Shown here one piece after another: positions 51,275-60,840 of a stretch of 64,000 nt of DNA. The stretch spans positions 62,001 to 126,000 of the forward strand of contig JBGATH010000006.1 in NCBI GenBank assembly GCA_044229235.1, read 5' to 3'. A model generated the notes under the pieces. It was not told where the DNA came from. It did not search any database and worked only from the letters and a program-made list of their open reading frames with translations. The DNA comes from UKL13-2 sp044229235. GTDB taxonomy: Bacteria > Pseudomonadota > Gammaproteobacteria > Burkholderiales > Usitatibacteraceae. The translations under genes were made by a program, and so were the position numbers. How positions within the stretch are numbered: the stretch's first letter is position 1; every line of letters begins with the position of its first letter.

Positions 51275-52216
51275 TTGAAAGCATTGATATGCGGTGTAAA
51301 TGGGCAGGATGGAGCCTATTTAGCTCGTTTCCTTCTCCACAAGGGTTACGATGTTTGGGGTACTTCTCGCGATGCACAAGCTTCAACTTTGAGTAATCTC
51401 TCGATGCTGGGCGTGGAGCGCAAAGTTACCGTACTCTCGATGGCGCCGAACGACTTTCGAAGCGTTTTTTCCGCCGTTGATCGAAGCGATCCGGATGAGA
51501 TCTACTATCTTGCGGGCCAAAGCTCTGTAGGTCTTTCCTTTGAGCAGCCAGCAGAGACGCTGGATAGCGTCGTAAACGGTGTCTTAAACATACTGGAAGT
51601 AATGCGGCTGCGAAAGAAGTCTGCCCGCCTCTACAGTGCGGGTTCGAGTGAGTGTTTTGGTGATACAGGGAGGAGCGCCGCGAACGAAACTACTGCGTTC
51701 TATCCTCGCAGCCCGTACGCAGTTGCCAAGGCGTCCGCACATTGGCTAGTTACAAACTACCGCGAATCCTATGGCCTGTTTGCATGCACCGGCATCTTGT
51801 TCAATCACGAGTCGCCGCTTCGACCAAAGCGATTCGTTACCCAAAAGATCGTTCAGGCGGCGAATCGGATCCACAAAGGAAGCGACGAACGACTCACGTT
51901 AGGGCGACTCGACATTTGCCGGGATTGGGGATGGGCACCGGAATATGTTGATGCCATGTGGCGCATGCTTCAGCTACCTTCACCATCGGATTTCGTCATT
52001 GCAACGGGCCAGTCGAATACGCTCGCAGAATTTGTCGCTGCTGCTTTTGAGGAGCACGGATTAGATTGGAAGGTATACGTCGACAGTTCGGAGAATTTGT
52101 TTAGGCCGACAGATATTTCGCGTAGCCAAGGGGATCCTTCACGTGCAGCACGCGAACTAGGATGGTCAGCTAGATTTCACATGAAGGATGTTGTAAGGGC
52201 CATGCTTGCCGGTTAG
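51275..52216 (+). CDS. GDP-mannose 4,6-dehydratase-like epimerase/dehydratase
   Basis: The product has 313 residues from a TTG at 51275, preceded by a strong AGGAGAGG; the longer frame upstream has no family resemblance. It has the Rossmann GVNGQDGAYLA nucleotide site, the catalytic SSE then YPRSPYAVAK (Tyr and Lys), and NHESP as in GDP-mannose dehydratases. It is shorter than the full gmd at 55046 and differs in its C-terminus, so it may act on a related GDP-sugar or make GDP-6-deoxy-lyxo-hexulose redundantly. It sits in the AT-richer cassette. Confidence 0.82.
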   Translation: MKALICGVNGQDGAYLARFLLHKGYDVWGTSRDAQASTLSNLSMLGVERKVTVLSMAPNDFRSVFSAVDRSDPDEIYYLAGQSSVGLSFEQPAETLDSVVNGVLNILEVMRLRKKSARLYSAGSSECFGDTGRSAANETTAFYPRSPYAVAKASAHWLVTNYRESYGLFACTGILFNHESPLRPKRFVTQKIVQAANRIHKGSDERLTLGRLDICRDWGWAPEYVDAMWRMLQLPSPSDFVIATGQSNTLAEFVAAAFEEHGLDWKVYVDSSENLFRPTDISRSQGDPSRAARELGWSARFHMKDVVRAMLAG

Positions 52217-52264
52217 GGCGAGCGCCCCTGATGAGACACCCATCGCCAGCGCTACCCTGCCCTA

Positions 52265-54934
52265 ATGTCTAGCAAAGCGCATGTTTGGGTTTGCAACCTC
52301 ATTTGGCATTCTGTCCTCGCACGCAACTGGGGCAAGGATTCAATTTGTTTGGTGCTATTTGGTCTGGTATGTATGTCTTCAACTGCAAGCCACTGCAGAA
52401 CGGTATGGGTGGCGCAGGACGGCAATGACTCAAACGACGGAAGTCAAACGACTCCTTTCGCGTCGCTTGAAGGCGCATTGTCAGCCGGTTCAGGAAACTC
52501 AATTCGGATCAAGGCTGGTGTGTACAGACTGACTCGCCCCGTGTTCATTTCGGCTGGTCAGAATGATTCAGCTATCGAGGCGGCTGATCCCAAGTCCCCC
52601 CCCACGCTAACAGGGGCACAGCGTGTCACAGGATTTGAACCATTTGAGCGTGGAATCTGGCGGGCGAAGGTCGATTTCCGGTTCGAGCAGCTTTGGGTTG
52701 ACGGCAAGCGCGCGCAGCGCGCGCGAACGCCGAATGCGGGATGGCTCTACATGGCTGGTCCGGTAGGCTATGTCAAGGATCCCCAGTCGGCAATGGCGCG
52801 CAATTTCTCCCGACAGGCGTTTCGCATGGCGGTTGCGGACACCGGGCAAATCAATCGCATGACGGCCGCGGAACTTGAGGACGTCGAAGTTACCGCCTGG
52901 CACTCCTGGTCCATATCCCGCCATCGAGTGTCCACGTTTGACCGGGCATCGGGAACCGCCTTCCTGCGCACTGAGTCTCAATGGCCGTTCTTTCACTTCG
53001 GCCCGAACCAGCGCTACCAGCTCGGGAATTACCTTGCGGCGGTCGATGAGCCGGGCGAGTGGTTTCTGGCGCGCGATGGCTGGCTGTACTATTTGCCGCG
53101 TGCCGGGGAGGACATGCGGCGTGCGACGGTATTGGCACCGGTCATCGACAAATGGCTGGTGATCCAGGACGCGAAAAATGTGACGCTGCGCAACCTGCGA
53201 TTCGAATATGCCGGGGAGGCTCTCGGGGCGGCGGGTGTGACGGGCCAGCAGGCTGCCGCTGAATCGTCGGCGGCCATCATCGTTCAGGACTCGTCAAGGA
53301 TCGCCCTAGAAGGGCTCCGCATCAGCAAGACCGGCGCCTACGGTGTCTGGTTCAGGCAGGGCGCGCATGAGTCCCGCATCACCGGATCTGTTCTGGAAGA
53401 TCTAGGTGGGGGTGGCGTGCGCATCGGCGAGACGGCCAATGTGCCGGGGGTCGTGCATGCGACGGATGGAATTTCGGTGGAGCGTAACCTGATTCAATCC
53501 GGTGGGCGCGAGAATCCGGGCGCGGTCGGAATCCTGGTCGGGCACGCCGGCAACAATCGCCTTGCGGACAACGAAGTCACCGACTTCCATTACACCGGCA
53601 TCAGTGTTGGCTGGATCTGGGGGTATGGCAAAAGCGTTGCGACCGGCAACGTGGTTCAGGGCAACCATGTTCACCACATCGGGCAGGGCGGACTCAGCGA
53701 TATGGGGGGTATCTATTTGCTTGGCGTATCACCGGGAACCGTGGTCCGCGGCAATGTGATCCATGATGTCATGTCCTACGACCAGTACGGTCGCGGCGGC
53801 TGGGGCCTGTACGCGGATGAGGGAACGTCGAACGTGCTGTTTGAAGACAATCTCGTTTACCGCACCAGTTCCGGCGCTTTTCACCAACACTACGGCCGGG
53901 ACAATCTCGTTCGCCACAACGTGTTTGCGCTGGGCCGGGACGCGCAACTGGAGCGTACTCGGGCCGAGGATCATGTTTCGTTTGTGTTCCAGGACAACAT
54001 TGTCGTGACCGACGGCGCGCCCATGCTGCGCGGAACCTGGTCGGACAACAATGTGGTGATGGATCGCAACATCTACTTCGACATGCGCGGACACGCCGTC
54101 GACTTGGCGGGCCAGTCGTTCCCCGTTTGGCAGGAAACGGGCAAAGATCGGCATTCAGTCGTGGCTGACCCCGGTTTTCGTGATCCGTCCAACGGCGACT
54201 TCCGCGTGTTGCCCGCTTCGCTGGCGAAAGTCAGGGGATTTGCTGGGATCGCCAATGTGAACACCGCTGCGCGCAACGCCGGCCTTCCAGGCGCTCCAAG
54301 GAGTCGCGCCGAAAGTCGGGCACCGTTGCCGGAACCGCCGCCACCGGCCATGGAATTGGTCGAGAGCTTCGAAATCCAGCGCGAGGGCACCAAGCCGGCT
54401 TTTGCGGTTGTCTCCGTTGAGGGGTGCGGGGACGCAATCGCGGCCAGCCGTGAAAATGCCCATTCCGGTGCGCAAGCGCTCAAGATGACCGACACCGCCG
54501 GCCTGCAGCATGCACACGATCCCTTTTTCTATTACCGGCCACATCACCGTAATGGCGTGACCAACGTGCGGTTTGCCGCCTCTTTCGATGTGCGCGGGAA
54601 TTTTTACCATGAGTGGCGCGATGCCTCGACACCCTACGCGGTTGGACCAACTTTCTCGGTACGGGCCGGAAAACTGCAAGCCGCGGGGCGCGATCTCGGG
54701 ACGGTCCCGTCAGGAACGTGGATCGTGTTTGGCGTGACCGCGGCGCTGGGAGAGGCGCGTGACCGGGAGTGGACCTTGTCGGTGGAGGAGGATGGCAAGC
54801 CACCGCGCAGCTACACGCTGCCATTGCGCGACAATCGGTGGCGCGCGCTCGAGTGGCTCGGTTTCGTTTCCAACGCCACGGGCGATGCCATTACCTGGCT
54901 GGACGATATTGAAGTGCACAACCGCGCTCAGTGA
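52265..54934 (+). CDS. Exported parallel beta-helix protein (lyase/epimerase-like)
   Basis: The 889-residue protein has a Sec leader (about residues 1-43) and opens with WVAQDGNDSNDGSQTTPFASLEGAL, the usual start of secreted right-handed beta-helix enzymes. Residues about 290-640 repeat helix turns (NxV-x-G-N, IxVQDSSRIAL, GIxVGW). The C-terminal 200 residues form a separate beta module (ELVESFEIQREG, then LDDIEVHN). Such proteins are polysaccharide lyases, glycosidases or epimerases, so it may trim or edit the exported glycan. No catalytic set was pinned down. The 5' end is AT-rich and the composition changes near 52.7 kb. Confidence 0.75.
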   Translation: MSSKAHVWVCNLIWHSVLARNWGKDSICLVLFGLVCMSSTASHCRTVWVAQDGNDSNDGSQTTPFASLEGALSAGSGNSIRIKAGVYRLTRPVFISAGQNDSAIEAADPKSPPTLTGAQRVTGFEPFERGIWRAKVDFRFEQLWVDGKRAQRARTPNAGWLYMAGPVGYVKDPQSAMARNFSRQAFRMAVADTGQINRMTAAELEDVEVTAWHSWSISRHRVSTFDRASGTAFLRTESQWPFFHFGPNQRYQLGNYLAAVDEPGEWFLARDGWLYYLPRAGEDMRRATVLAPVIDKWLVIQDAKNVTLRNLRFEYAGEALGAAGVTGQQAAAESSAAIIVQDSSRIALEGLRISKTGAYGVWFRQGAHESRITGSVLEDLGGGGVRIGETANVPGVVHATDGISVERNLIQSGGRENPGAVGILVGHAGNNRLADNEVTDFHYTGISVGWIWGYGKSVATGNVVQGNHVHHIGQGGLSDMGGIYLLGVSPGTVVRGNVIHDVMSYDQYGRGGWGLYADEGTSNVLFEDNLVYRTSSGAFHQHYGRDNLVRHNVFALGRDAQLERTRAEDHVSFVFQDNIVVTDGAPMLRGTWSDNNVVMDRNIYFDMRGHAVDLAGQSFPVWQETGKDRHSVVADPGFRDPSNGDFRVLPASLAKVRGFAGIANVNTAARNAGLPGAPRSRAESRAPLPEPPPPAMELVESFEIQREGTKPAFAVVSVEGCGDAIAASRENAHSGAQALKMTDTAGLQHAHDPFFYYRPHHRNGVTNVRFAASFDVRGNFYHEWRDASTPYAVGPTFSVRAGKLQAAGRDLGTVPSGTWIVFGVTAALGEARDREWTLSVEEDGKPPRSYTLPLRDNRWRALEWLGFVSNATGDAITWLDDIEVHNRAQ

Positions 54935-55045
54935 ATGATCCCGGCGTCTGCAAGGAGCTGTTGTCGCCTAAAATGTCGTCATGTCGGCCGTTTGCGCGCC
55001 GCTCGGCGGCCGATGTTTACTTGAAGCTGATTTGATCGGATCGAA

Positions 55046-56164
55046 ATGAAAAAAGCACTCGTAACCGGCGTTACTGGGCAGGATGGGTCTTACCTGGTTG
55101 AATTGCTGCTGCAGAAGGGCTACGAGGTGCATGGCATCAAGCGCCGCGCTTCACTTTTCAATACGCAACGGGTAGATCACATTTATGAAGACCCGCACGT
55201 CGACAACCAGCGCTTCATCCTCCATTACGGCGATCTCACCGATACGTCCAACCTGACCCGGATCATGCAGGAAGTGCAGCCGGATGAGGTCTACAACCTG
55301 GGCGCGCAATCGCATGTGGCCGTCAGTTTCGAAATGCCCGAATACACCGCCGATGCCGACGCAGTCGGCACGCTGCGCCTGCTGGAGGCAATCCGTTTGC
55401 TGGGCCTGGAGAAGAAGACACGGTTTTACCAGGCATCGACCTCCGAATTGTTTGGGCTCGTGCAGGAGACCCCGCAGCGGGAGACAACGCCCTTTTACCC
55501 GCGCAGCCCCTACGGCGTGGCCAAGCTCTACGCGTTCTGGATCACGGTGAATTACCGCGAGTCGTATGGAATGTATGCCTGCAACGGCATCCTGTTCAAC
55601 CACGAGTCTCCACGGCGCGGTGAGACCTTCGTCACGCGAAAAATCACGCGGGGTCTCGCCAATATTGCGCAAGGTCTGGACAAGTGCCTGTTCATGGGCA
55701 ACATGGATTCGCTGCGTGACTGGGGGCATGCCAAGGACTATGTGCGCATGCAATGGATGATGCTGCAGCAGGAGCAGGCGGAAGATTTCGTCATTGCCAC
55801 CGGGGTGCAGTACTCCGTGAGGAATTTTGTCTGCATGGCGGCGACCGAGCTGGGCCTGACGCTGCGCTTCGAGGGTAGCGGCGTGGACGAGAAAGGTATC
55901 GTGGAGTCGCTGACCGGTGACAAGGCGCCGGCATTGAAGGTCGGCGATGTCGTCGTGGCGGTCGATCCGCGCTACTTCCGGCCGGCGGAGGTGGATACGC
56001 TGCTGGGAGATCCGAGCAAGGCCAAGGCCCGGTTGGGTTGGGTGCCCGAGATCACGGTTCAGGAAATGTGCGCGGAAATGGTTGCCGCCGACCTGCGTGA
56101 AGCGCAACGCCATGCGCTGCTGCGGACACACGGCCTGCAGTTGCCTGTGTCCCTGGAGAGCTAG
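55046..56164 (+). CDS. gmd: GDP-mannose 4,6-dehydratase
   Basis: The 372-residue product has GVTGQDGSYLVELLL (NADP-binding), the Gmd loop KRRASLFNTQRVDHIY, the catalytic triad in STSELFG and YPRSPYGVAK, and the NHESPRRGETFVTRKI motif. The length is typical. It converts GDP-D-mannose to GDP-4-keto-6-deoxy-D-mannose, which the next gene product uses. GGATCG precedes the ATG. It starts a two-gene unit with fcl. Confidence 0.97.
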   Translation: MKKALVTGVTGQDGSYLVELLLQKGYEVHGIKRRASLFNTQRVDHIYEDPHVDNQRFILHYGDLTDTSNLTRIMQEVQPDEVYNLGAQSHVAVSFEMPEYTADADAVGTLRLLEAIRLLGLEKKTRFYQASTSELFGLVQETPQRETTPFYPRSPYGVAKLYAFWITVNYRESYGMYACNGILFNHESPRRGETFVTRKITRGLANIAQGLDKCLFMGNMDSLRDWGHAKDYVRMQWMMLQQEQAEDFVIATGVQYSVRNFVCMAATELGLTLRFEGSGVDEKGIVESLTGDKAPALKVGDVVVAVDPRYFRPAEVDTLLGDPSKAKARLGWVPEITVQEMCAEMVAADLREAQRHALLRTHGLQLPVSLES

Positions 56165-56166
56165 TC

Positions 56167-57135
56167 GTGCTGGCTGCCAGTCGCATTTACGTTGCCGGTC
56201 ATCGCGGGATGGTTGGCTCGGCCATCGTTCGTCGCCTGCGGGCCTTGGGGAACGACAACATCGTGACGCGCAACCATGATGAACTTGACCTGTTGCGCCA
56301 GGCGGAGGTCGAAGCCTTCTTGCGGGATGAACAGGTGGATGAGGTGTACCTCGCTGCGGCGCGCGTCGGCGGCATCCACGCGAACAACACCTATCCGGCC
56401 GACTTCATTTACGAGAACCTGATGATTCAGTGCAATCTCATCCATGGGGCGCACCGCGCCGGCGTGGAGCGGTTGCTGCTGCTCGGTTCCTCGTGCATCT
56501 ATCCGCGGCTTTCGGCCCAGCCGATGCGGGAAGACGCTTTGCTGACCGGGCAGCTTGAGGCAACCAACGAGCCCTACGCGGTCGCGAAGATCGCCGGCAT
56601 CAAGCTGTGCGAGAGCTACAACCGGCAGTTCGGCCGCGACTACCGGTCGGTCATGCCGACCAATCTCTATGGACCGCACGATAACTTCCATGCGGAAAAC
56701 TCGCATGTCATCCCGGGCCTGATGCGACGCTTTCACGATGCGGTGAAGTCGGGCGCAGCGGAGGTGGTGATCTGGGGGAGCGGAACCCCGAAGCGCGAGT
56801 TCCTGCATGTCGATGACATGGCCGCGGCGAGCGTGCACGTCATGCAGCTTGATCCGGCAAGCTATCGCGCACATACCCAGCCGATGCTTTCACACATCAA
56901 CGTGGGCACGGGAACGGATTGCACCATCCGCGAGCTGGCCGAGACGATCGCCCGTGTCACCGGGTTCGACGGAAGGCTGGTGTTTGACTCCAAGAAGCCC
57001 GACGGCACGCCGCGAAAACTGCTGGATGTGTCGAGGCTGGCCGGGTTGGGCTGGAAGGCGACAACCGGTCTCGAGCAGGGACTGCGGGAAACGTATGCGT
57101 GGTTCCTCGAGAATCAGACGCGGTTTCGCGGGTAG
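56167..57135 (+). CDS. fcl: GDP-L-fucose synthase
   Basis: The 322-residue product starts at GTG 56167, 2 bases after the gmd stop, with GGAGAG as ribosome site. It has AGHRGMVGSAI, the GSSCIYP serine, the YAVAKIAG catalytic pair and the PTNLYGPHDNFH motif of GDP-fucose synthases. It epimerises and reduces GDP-4-keto-6-deoxymannose to GDP-L-fucose in the cytosol. Pairing with gmd is standard. Confidence 0.95.
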   Translation: MLAASRIYVAGHRGMVGSAIVRRLRALGNDNIVTRNHDELDLLRQAEVEAFLRDEQVDEVYLAAARVGGIHANNTYPADFIYENLMIQCNLIHGAHRAGVERLLLLGSSCIYPRLSAQPMREDALLTGQLEATNEPYAVAKIAGIKLCESYNRQFGRDYRSVMPTNLYGPHDNFHAENSHVIPGLMRRFHDAVKSGAAEVVIWGSGTPKREFLHVDDMAAASVHVMQLDPASYRAHTQPMLSHINVGTGTDCTIRELAETIARVTGFDGRLVFDSKKPDGTPRKLLDVSRLAGLGWKATTGLEQGLRETYAWFLENQTRFRG

Positions 57136-57173
57136 CCTTTCGGCACGCACCCGGCTGGTGACCGGAGGCAAGC

Positions 57174-58571
57174 TTGAATCCTGAACCAGCCGGATTGCCG
57201 TGCGCGGCTCATCCCGGATCGACCGCCGACCATGGCAGCCGTGCCGCCCTGTTTCGGCAGCATCTGCAGGGTTGCCGTGGCGTGTTGCATCTGGGCGCCC
57301 ATCTGGGTCAAGAGGCGGAACTTTACGACCGGGAGGGCAAGGCGGTCATATGGGTTGAGGCGCTTCCCCATATCCATGCCCGTTTGCAGCAGCGGCTGGC
57401 TGCGTTTCCGCGACAACGCGCCATTTGCGCGTTGCTGGGTGCGCGAGACGATGAGCCACGGACGTTTCACATTTCGAATAACGGCGAGGGTGTGTCGTCG
57501 TCGTTGTATCCGTTCGGCGAGTTCGGCAGTGGTGGGCAATCGTTATGGCCGGCATTGAATCTTGGCATGGTGGCGCAGATTACTCTGAAGTCGGTGACGG
57601 TCGATACGCTGCTGGAACAGCGCCACATTGATTGTCAGGCGTATGACTTCTGGGTGGTCGATGTCCAGGGCGCAGAGCTTGAAGTGCTTGCCGGCGCATC
57701 ACGATCACTCGCGCACTGTAATGCAATCTACATCGAAGCAAGTACGGTGGAAGTCTATCGGGGAGGTGCGATTTGGCGGGAAGTCAGCCGGCATCTCGAG
57801 GGGGCCGGCTTCGTTGCGTTGTGGGCGCCGCAAGGTGGGCACGATGACGTGCTGCTTGTCAGGCAAAAAGCGCCAGAACCCCTGAAAGTTTTTCATGCGG
57901 AAAACTATCTAAGGCACAATCATCGGCGACTGGAACACCTCGCCACTCTTGAGTTGCCGCTGCATGGCAGATCGATCCTCGAGGTTGGCGCCGGCATCGG
58001 TGACCATACAAGTTTCTACCTCGATCGCGGCTGCGCTGTGTTAGTGACGGATGCCCGCGAGGAAAATATCGCGGTCATTCGCAGCCGCTACGCGCATGAG
58101 CCACGGGCCGCGGCGCAGGTTCTGGACCTTGATGCCCCAGCGCTGCCGAATCGGCAGTTTGAGGTTATCCACTGCTACGGCCTTCTCTACCATCTTGCGA
58201 GGCCTGAACAGGCCATCGCATTCCTTGCCGCGCACTGCACGCATTTCATGGTACTTGAGACCTGCGTGACGCCAGACGCGGGAATGGCGCTGAACCCGGT
58301 TTCGGAGCCGGCAGCGGATCCCAGTCAGGCCGTCTCCGGCACTGGCTGCCGACCGACGCGAGCATGGGTTTGGGCGGAGCTGAAAAAAGTCTTCCCGTGG
58401 GTCTACGCGACCGCAACGCAGCCCAGCCATCCGGAGTTTCCGCTTGACTGGAATTCAGAGCTGGCGTCATTCGCGCCATTGACCCGCGCCGTATTTGTCG
58501 CCTCGAAAATGTCTTTGGATTCGAACCCCAACCTGCTGGCAACGCTGCCCACCCGGCAGGAGGCCGTTTAG
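57174..58571 (+). CDS. Double methyltransferase (FkbM plus class I domain)
   Basis: The 465-residue product starts at TTG 57174, 7 bases after GGAGG. Residues about 25-235 are an FkbM-type methyltransferase (VLHLGAHLGQEAELYD, then DFWVVDVQGAELEVLAG). Residues about 250-430 are a second class I methyltransferase (ILEVGAGIGDHTSFYLDRG). Two separate S-adenosylmethionine sites suggest methylation at two positions on the glycan, or one regulatory domain. It meets the minus-strand methyltransferase gene tail to tail with a 4-base overlap. Confidence 0.82.
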   Translation: MNPEPAGLPCAAHPGSTADHGSRAALFRQHLQGCRGVLHLGAHLGQEAELYDREGKAVIWVEALPHIHARLQQRLAAFPRQRAICALLGARDDEPRTFHISNNGEGVSSSLYPFGEFGSGGQSLWPALNLGMVAQITLKSVTVDTLLEQRHIDCQAYDFWVVDVQGAELEVLAGASRSLAHCNAIYIEASTVEVYRGGAIWREVSRHLEGAGFVALWAPQGGHDDVLLVRQKAPEPLKVFHAENYLRHNHRRLEHLATLELPLHGRSILEVGAGIGDHTSFYLDRGCAVLVTDAREENIAVIRSRYAHEPRAAAQVLDLDAPALPNRQFEVIHCYGLLYHLARPEQAIAFLAAHCTHFMVLETCVTPDAGMALNPVSEPAADPSQAVSGTGCRPTRAWVWAELKKVFPWVYATATQPSHPEFPLDWNSELASFAPLTRAVFVASKMSLDSNPNLLATLPTRQEAV

Positions 58572-59347
58572 GCAGCTTGGCTCGGCTTCTGGAAGAAGAG
58601 GAACAGCCCGAGCTCCCCGCCGTGGTCCGTGAATTCGGCGTGAAACCTGAGAATGCCGGCCGCCTGCAGGAGGAAAAGTATCTCGGTCGGGTGGTAGGGA
58701 TTCATCTGCATTTCGGGATCGGCCCCCTCGGCGACGGCTGTCCGAGCCGACTTTGATCGCGAAATGCCAAATGCACCCGCGGCAGGAATGACGCGCGGGG
58801 CGACGCCGTTGGTGCTTGAATACTGCGCTTTTGAATAGATGAAATGGATCGCACCCACGCCGCCCGGTGCAAGATGCGCAAGCAGCTTGCGGAAAATGAG
58901 TCGGCCGCGATCGGGGGGAATATGCTGAAAAACGATGTACGAGTGAATCAGATCAAAGCGCTGCGATACAGATGAAATGAAATCGTCCGAAATCAGCAGG
59001 CGGACATTTGATACGCCGTTTGCTTTACAGTTTCGCGCTGCTTCTTCGAGCATGGATTCAGACACGTCAAGGCCCACGACCTCGGCGATGCGGGCAGCAA
59101 ATGGCACGACAAGCCTGCCGACGCCACATCCAAAGTCAAGCGCGGAGCGAGGCTGGAACGACGGGTCGATGTACTGGGCGATCATTTGCAGGACGTAGTC
59201 AGCATGCAGGCGTCCCGAATCAAAAAATTCCTGCTTTGCCGCTTCGGTGAGGCCGGCGCGCCGGAACTTGGGATTGGTGATCACACCATAATAGGGATCC
59301 CGCTTGCCCCATTCCTCCCAGGCGAGGTCGGTGTCGAGGTCGGTCAT
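58568..59347 (-). CDS. Class I SAM-dependent methyltransferase
   Basis: The 259-residue protein has the SAM motif ALDFGCGVGRLVVPF, then VVGLDVSESMLEEA and FDLIHSYIVFQHIP, typical of small-molecule methyltransferases. It is encoded downstream of a glycosyltransferase on the minus strand, 5 bases after its end, so it is probably co-transcribed with the export block and modifies a sugar or sugar nucleotide. Confidence 0.85.
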   Translation of the reverse strand: MTDLDTDLAWEEWGKRDPYYGVITNPKFRRAGLTEAAKQEFFDSGRLHADYVLQMIAQYIDPSFQPRSALDFGCGVGRLVVPFAARIAEVVGLDVSESMLEEAARNCKANGVSNVRLLISDDFISSVSQRFDLIHSYIVFQHIPPDRGRLIFRKLLAHLAPGGVGAIHFIYSKAQYSSTNGVAPRVIPAAGAFGISRSKSARTAVAEGADPEMQMNPYHPTEILFLLQAAGILRFHAEFTDHGGELGLFLFFQKPSQAA

Positions 59348-59352
59348 TCAGT

Positions 59353-60840
59353 TCATTCCTTCGCGCCAATCGCGCAGTGCCGGAGAAATTCTGTCCACGC
59401 AGGCATCAGCTTCTCCGGGCGATAGCGCGCGGACACTTCGTCACCTGCGAGAAGGAGCTGCTCGCGATATTTTGCGGACTCATCCCTGATCACGCCATCG
59501 ATGACGGAAACGGCGTCCGCGACCGAGTACGGGCTGAAAAAAGCGGCGGCATTTGCATACACCTCGCGATGTACCGGGATGTCCGAGGCCACCACCGGGC
59601 TGCCGCAGCGCATCGCCTCCACGCCGGAAAAATCGAATCCCTCGCCAAAACTGGGGCAGATGGTCGCGCTCGCATGACGATAAAGTTTCCGCAGTTCAGC
59701 CGACGGCACGTCTTCGAGCATCAGCACATCGCCGCGCTCTATCCAGGGCAGGAACTTCTTGACGATGGTTTCGTGGTCCCAGCCGAGTGCCCCGACCACA
59801 ACCAGCCGCAAGCCGGGGAAGCGGTTGGCACGAAGCTGCTCCCATGCAGAAAGCAGCGTAGCGTGGTTTTTGCGCGGCTCGATGGTCGAGACCACCAGAA
59901 GGTACCGCACGTTTGCGGAGGGGAAGGCGATGGAAATATCGGCAGGATTGCCGACCATCGTATTGCGGCGGGTCTTGATGATTTCGGGAACACGCTCCCG
60001 CGGCGAATCCTCGCGGTAGTAATGCCCGGAGACCATGTTGTGAATCGTCACCGCTCGCGACGCCACCTCGGGAAATACCGAAAGCAGGTCGCGGCGGGTA
60101 GCCTCGGATACGCACGCGAAGTGCGCACCATCGGCGACATTGCGGCGCAGCGCCTGGTAGTGTGATGCCTGGTGATGATTTTTGTTGGATATGGTGTGCG
60201 GCATCAGCAGCGGTATGGCGTCATGGTAGCGGACGATGAGGCGCGTGCGGGGCGAAACAATGCCGGGGTACGGCGTTTCGGAGATCATCAGATCAAAATC
60301 GGACGTGTCCAGCCGCGGATAAAGGGCGTGGCCAAGGTTGCGTATTGCCAGCGCACACCGATGCATCGCGGTCCATGGCACTCGCGCCACGCGAAACTCG
60401 GCGCCGACTACGGTTTCGATATCTTCCGGATGCAATGTGCGCGCGAACAGGCTGCGCCAGACAAAGTCGCGAAAGTGGGTCGGGTCGAATCGGCTGAGCC
60501 TTTCCCGGCGACCGATCAGCCTGCGCAATAACATCGAGACAGTGCCGAGATGCGGGTTGTAGAGCCCCTGCCGTAGTGACACCACCACCCGCGACAGCCG
60601 GTTGATGCGGCGATGCGACGGCATGGCTGCCAGAGCCTCCTGACTTGTCGGCAATCCTTCCGCAAGCATGTGCCCGCTGCTTTGCAAAAGGCCACAGGCT
60701 TCAACCTGCGGCATCAGCCGCAGCGCACGGAACAGAAGCCGTGTCTCCTGCGGAATTCCGGCGTGGCCGTCAAGGGCGGGGCGCATCTCCAGCAATACCT
60801 TGAGTTTCTTCTCGGGCTTGTTCAAGACAGGCAAATTCAT
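59353..60840 (-). CDS. Glycosyltransferase family 4 (GT-B)
   Basis: The 495-residue product has the GT-B signatures VSTIEPRKNHATLLSAWEQL (donor-site start) and PSFGEGFDFSGVEAMRCGSPVV with the E-x7-E pair. The N-terminal 130 residues are longer than usual for the family. It shares ATGA with the end of the ABC ATPase gene upstream, so translation is coupled to export. The acceptor and linkage are unknown. Confidence 0.88.
   Translation of the reverse strand: MNLPVLNKPEKKLKVLLEMRPALDGHAGIPQETRLLFRALRLMPQVEACGLLQSSGHMLAEGLPTSQEALAAMPSHRRINRLSRVVVSLRQGLYNPHLGTVSMLLRRLIGRRERLSRFDPTHFRDFVWRSLFARTLHPEDIETVVGAEFRVARVPWTAMHRCALAIRNLGHALYPRLDTSDFDLMISETPYPGIVSPRTRLIVRYHDAIPLLMPHTISNKNHHQASHYQALRRNVADGAHFACVSEATRRDLLSVFPEVASRAVTIHNMVSGHYYREDSPRERVPEIIKTRRNTMVGNPADISIAFPSANVRYLLVVSTIEPRKNHATLLSAWEQLRANRFPGLRLVVVGALGWDHETIVKKFLPWIERGDVLMLEDVPSAELRKLYRHASATICPSFGEGFDFSGVEAMRCGSPVVASDIPVHREVYANAAAFFSPYSVADAVSVIDGVIRDESAKYREQLLLAGDEVSARYRPEKLMPAWTEFLRHCAIGAKE

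Noticed and set aside
52700..52730. Run of alternating CG as a Z-DNA or regulatory element
   Set aside because: It lies inside the beta-helix coding sequence and encodes ordinary Lys/Arg/Ala/Gln residues.
54935..55045. TAAAAT before gmd as a promoter
   Set aside because: No acceptable -35 hexamer lies at 16-18 bases, so it was not listed as a feature.
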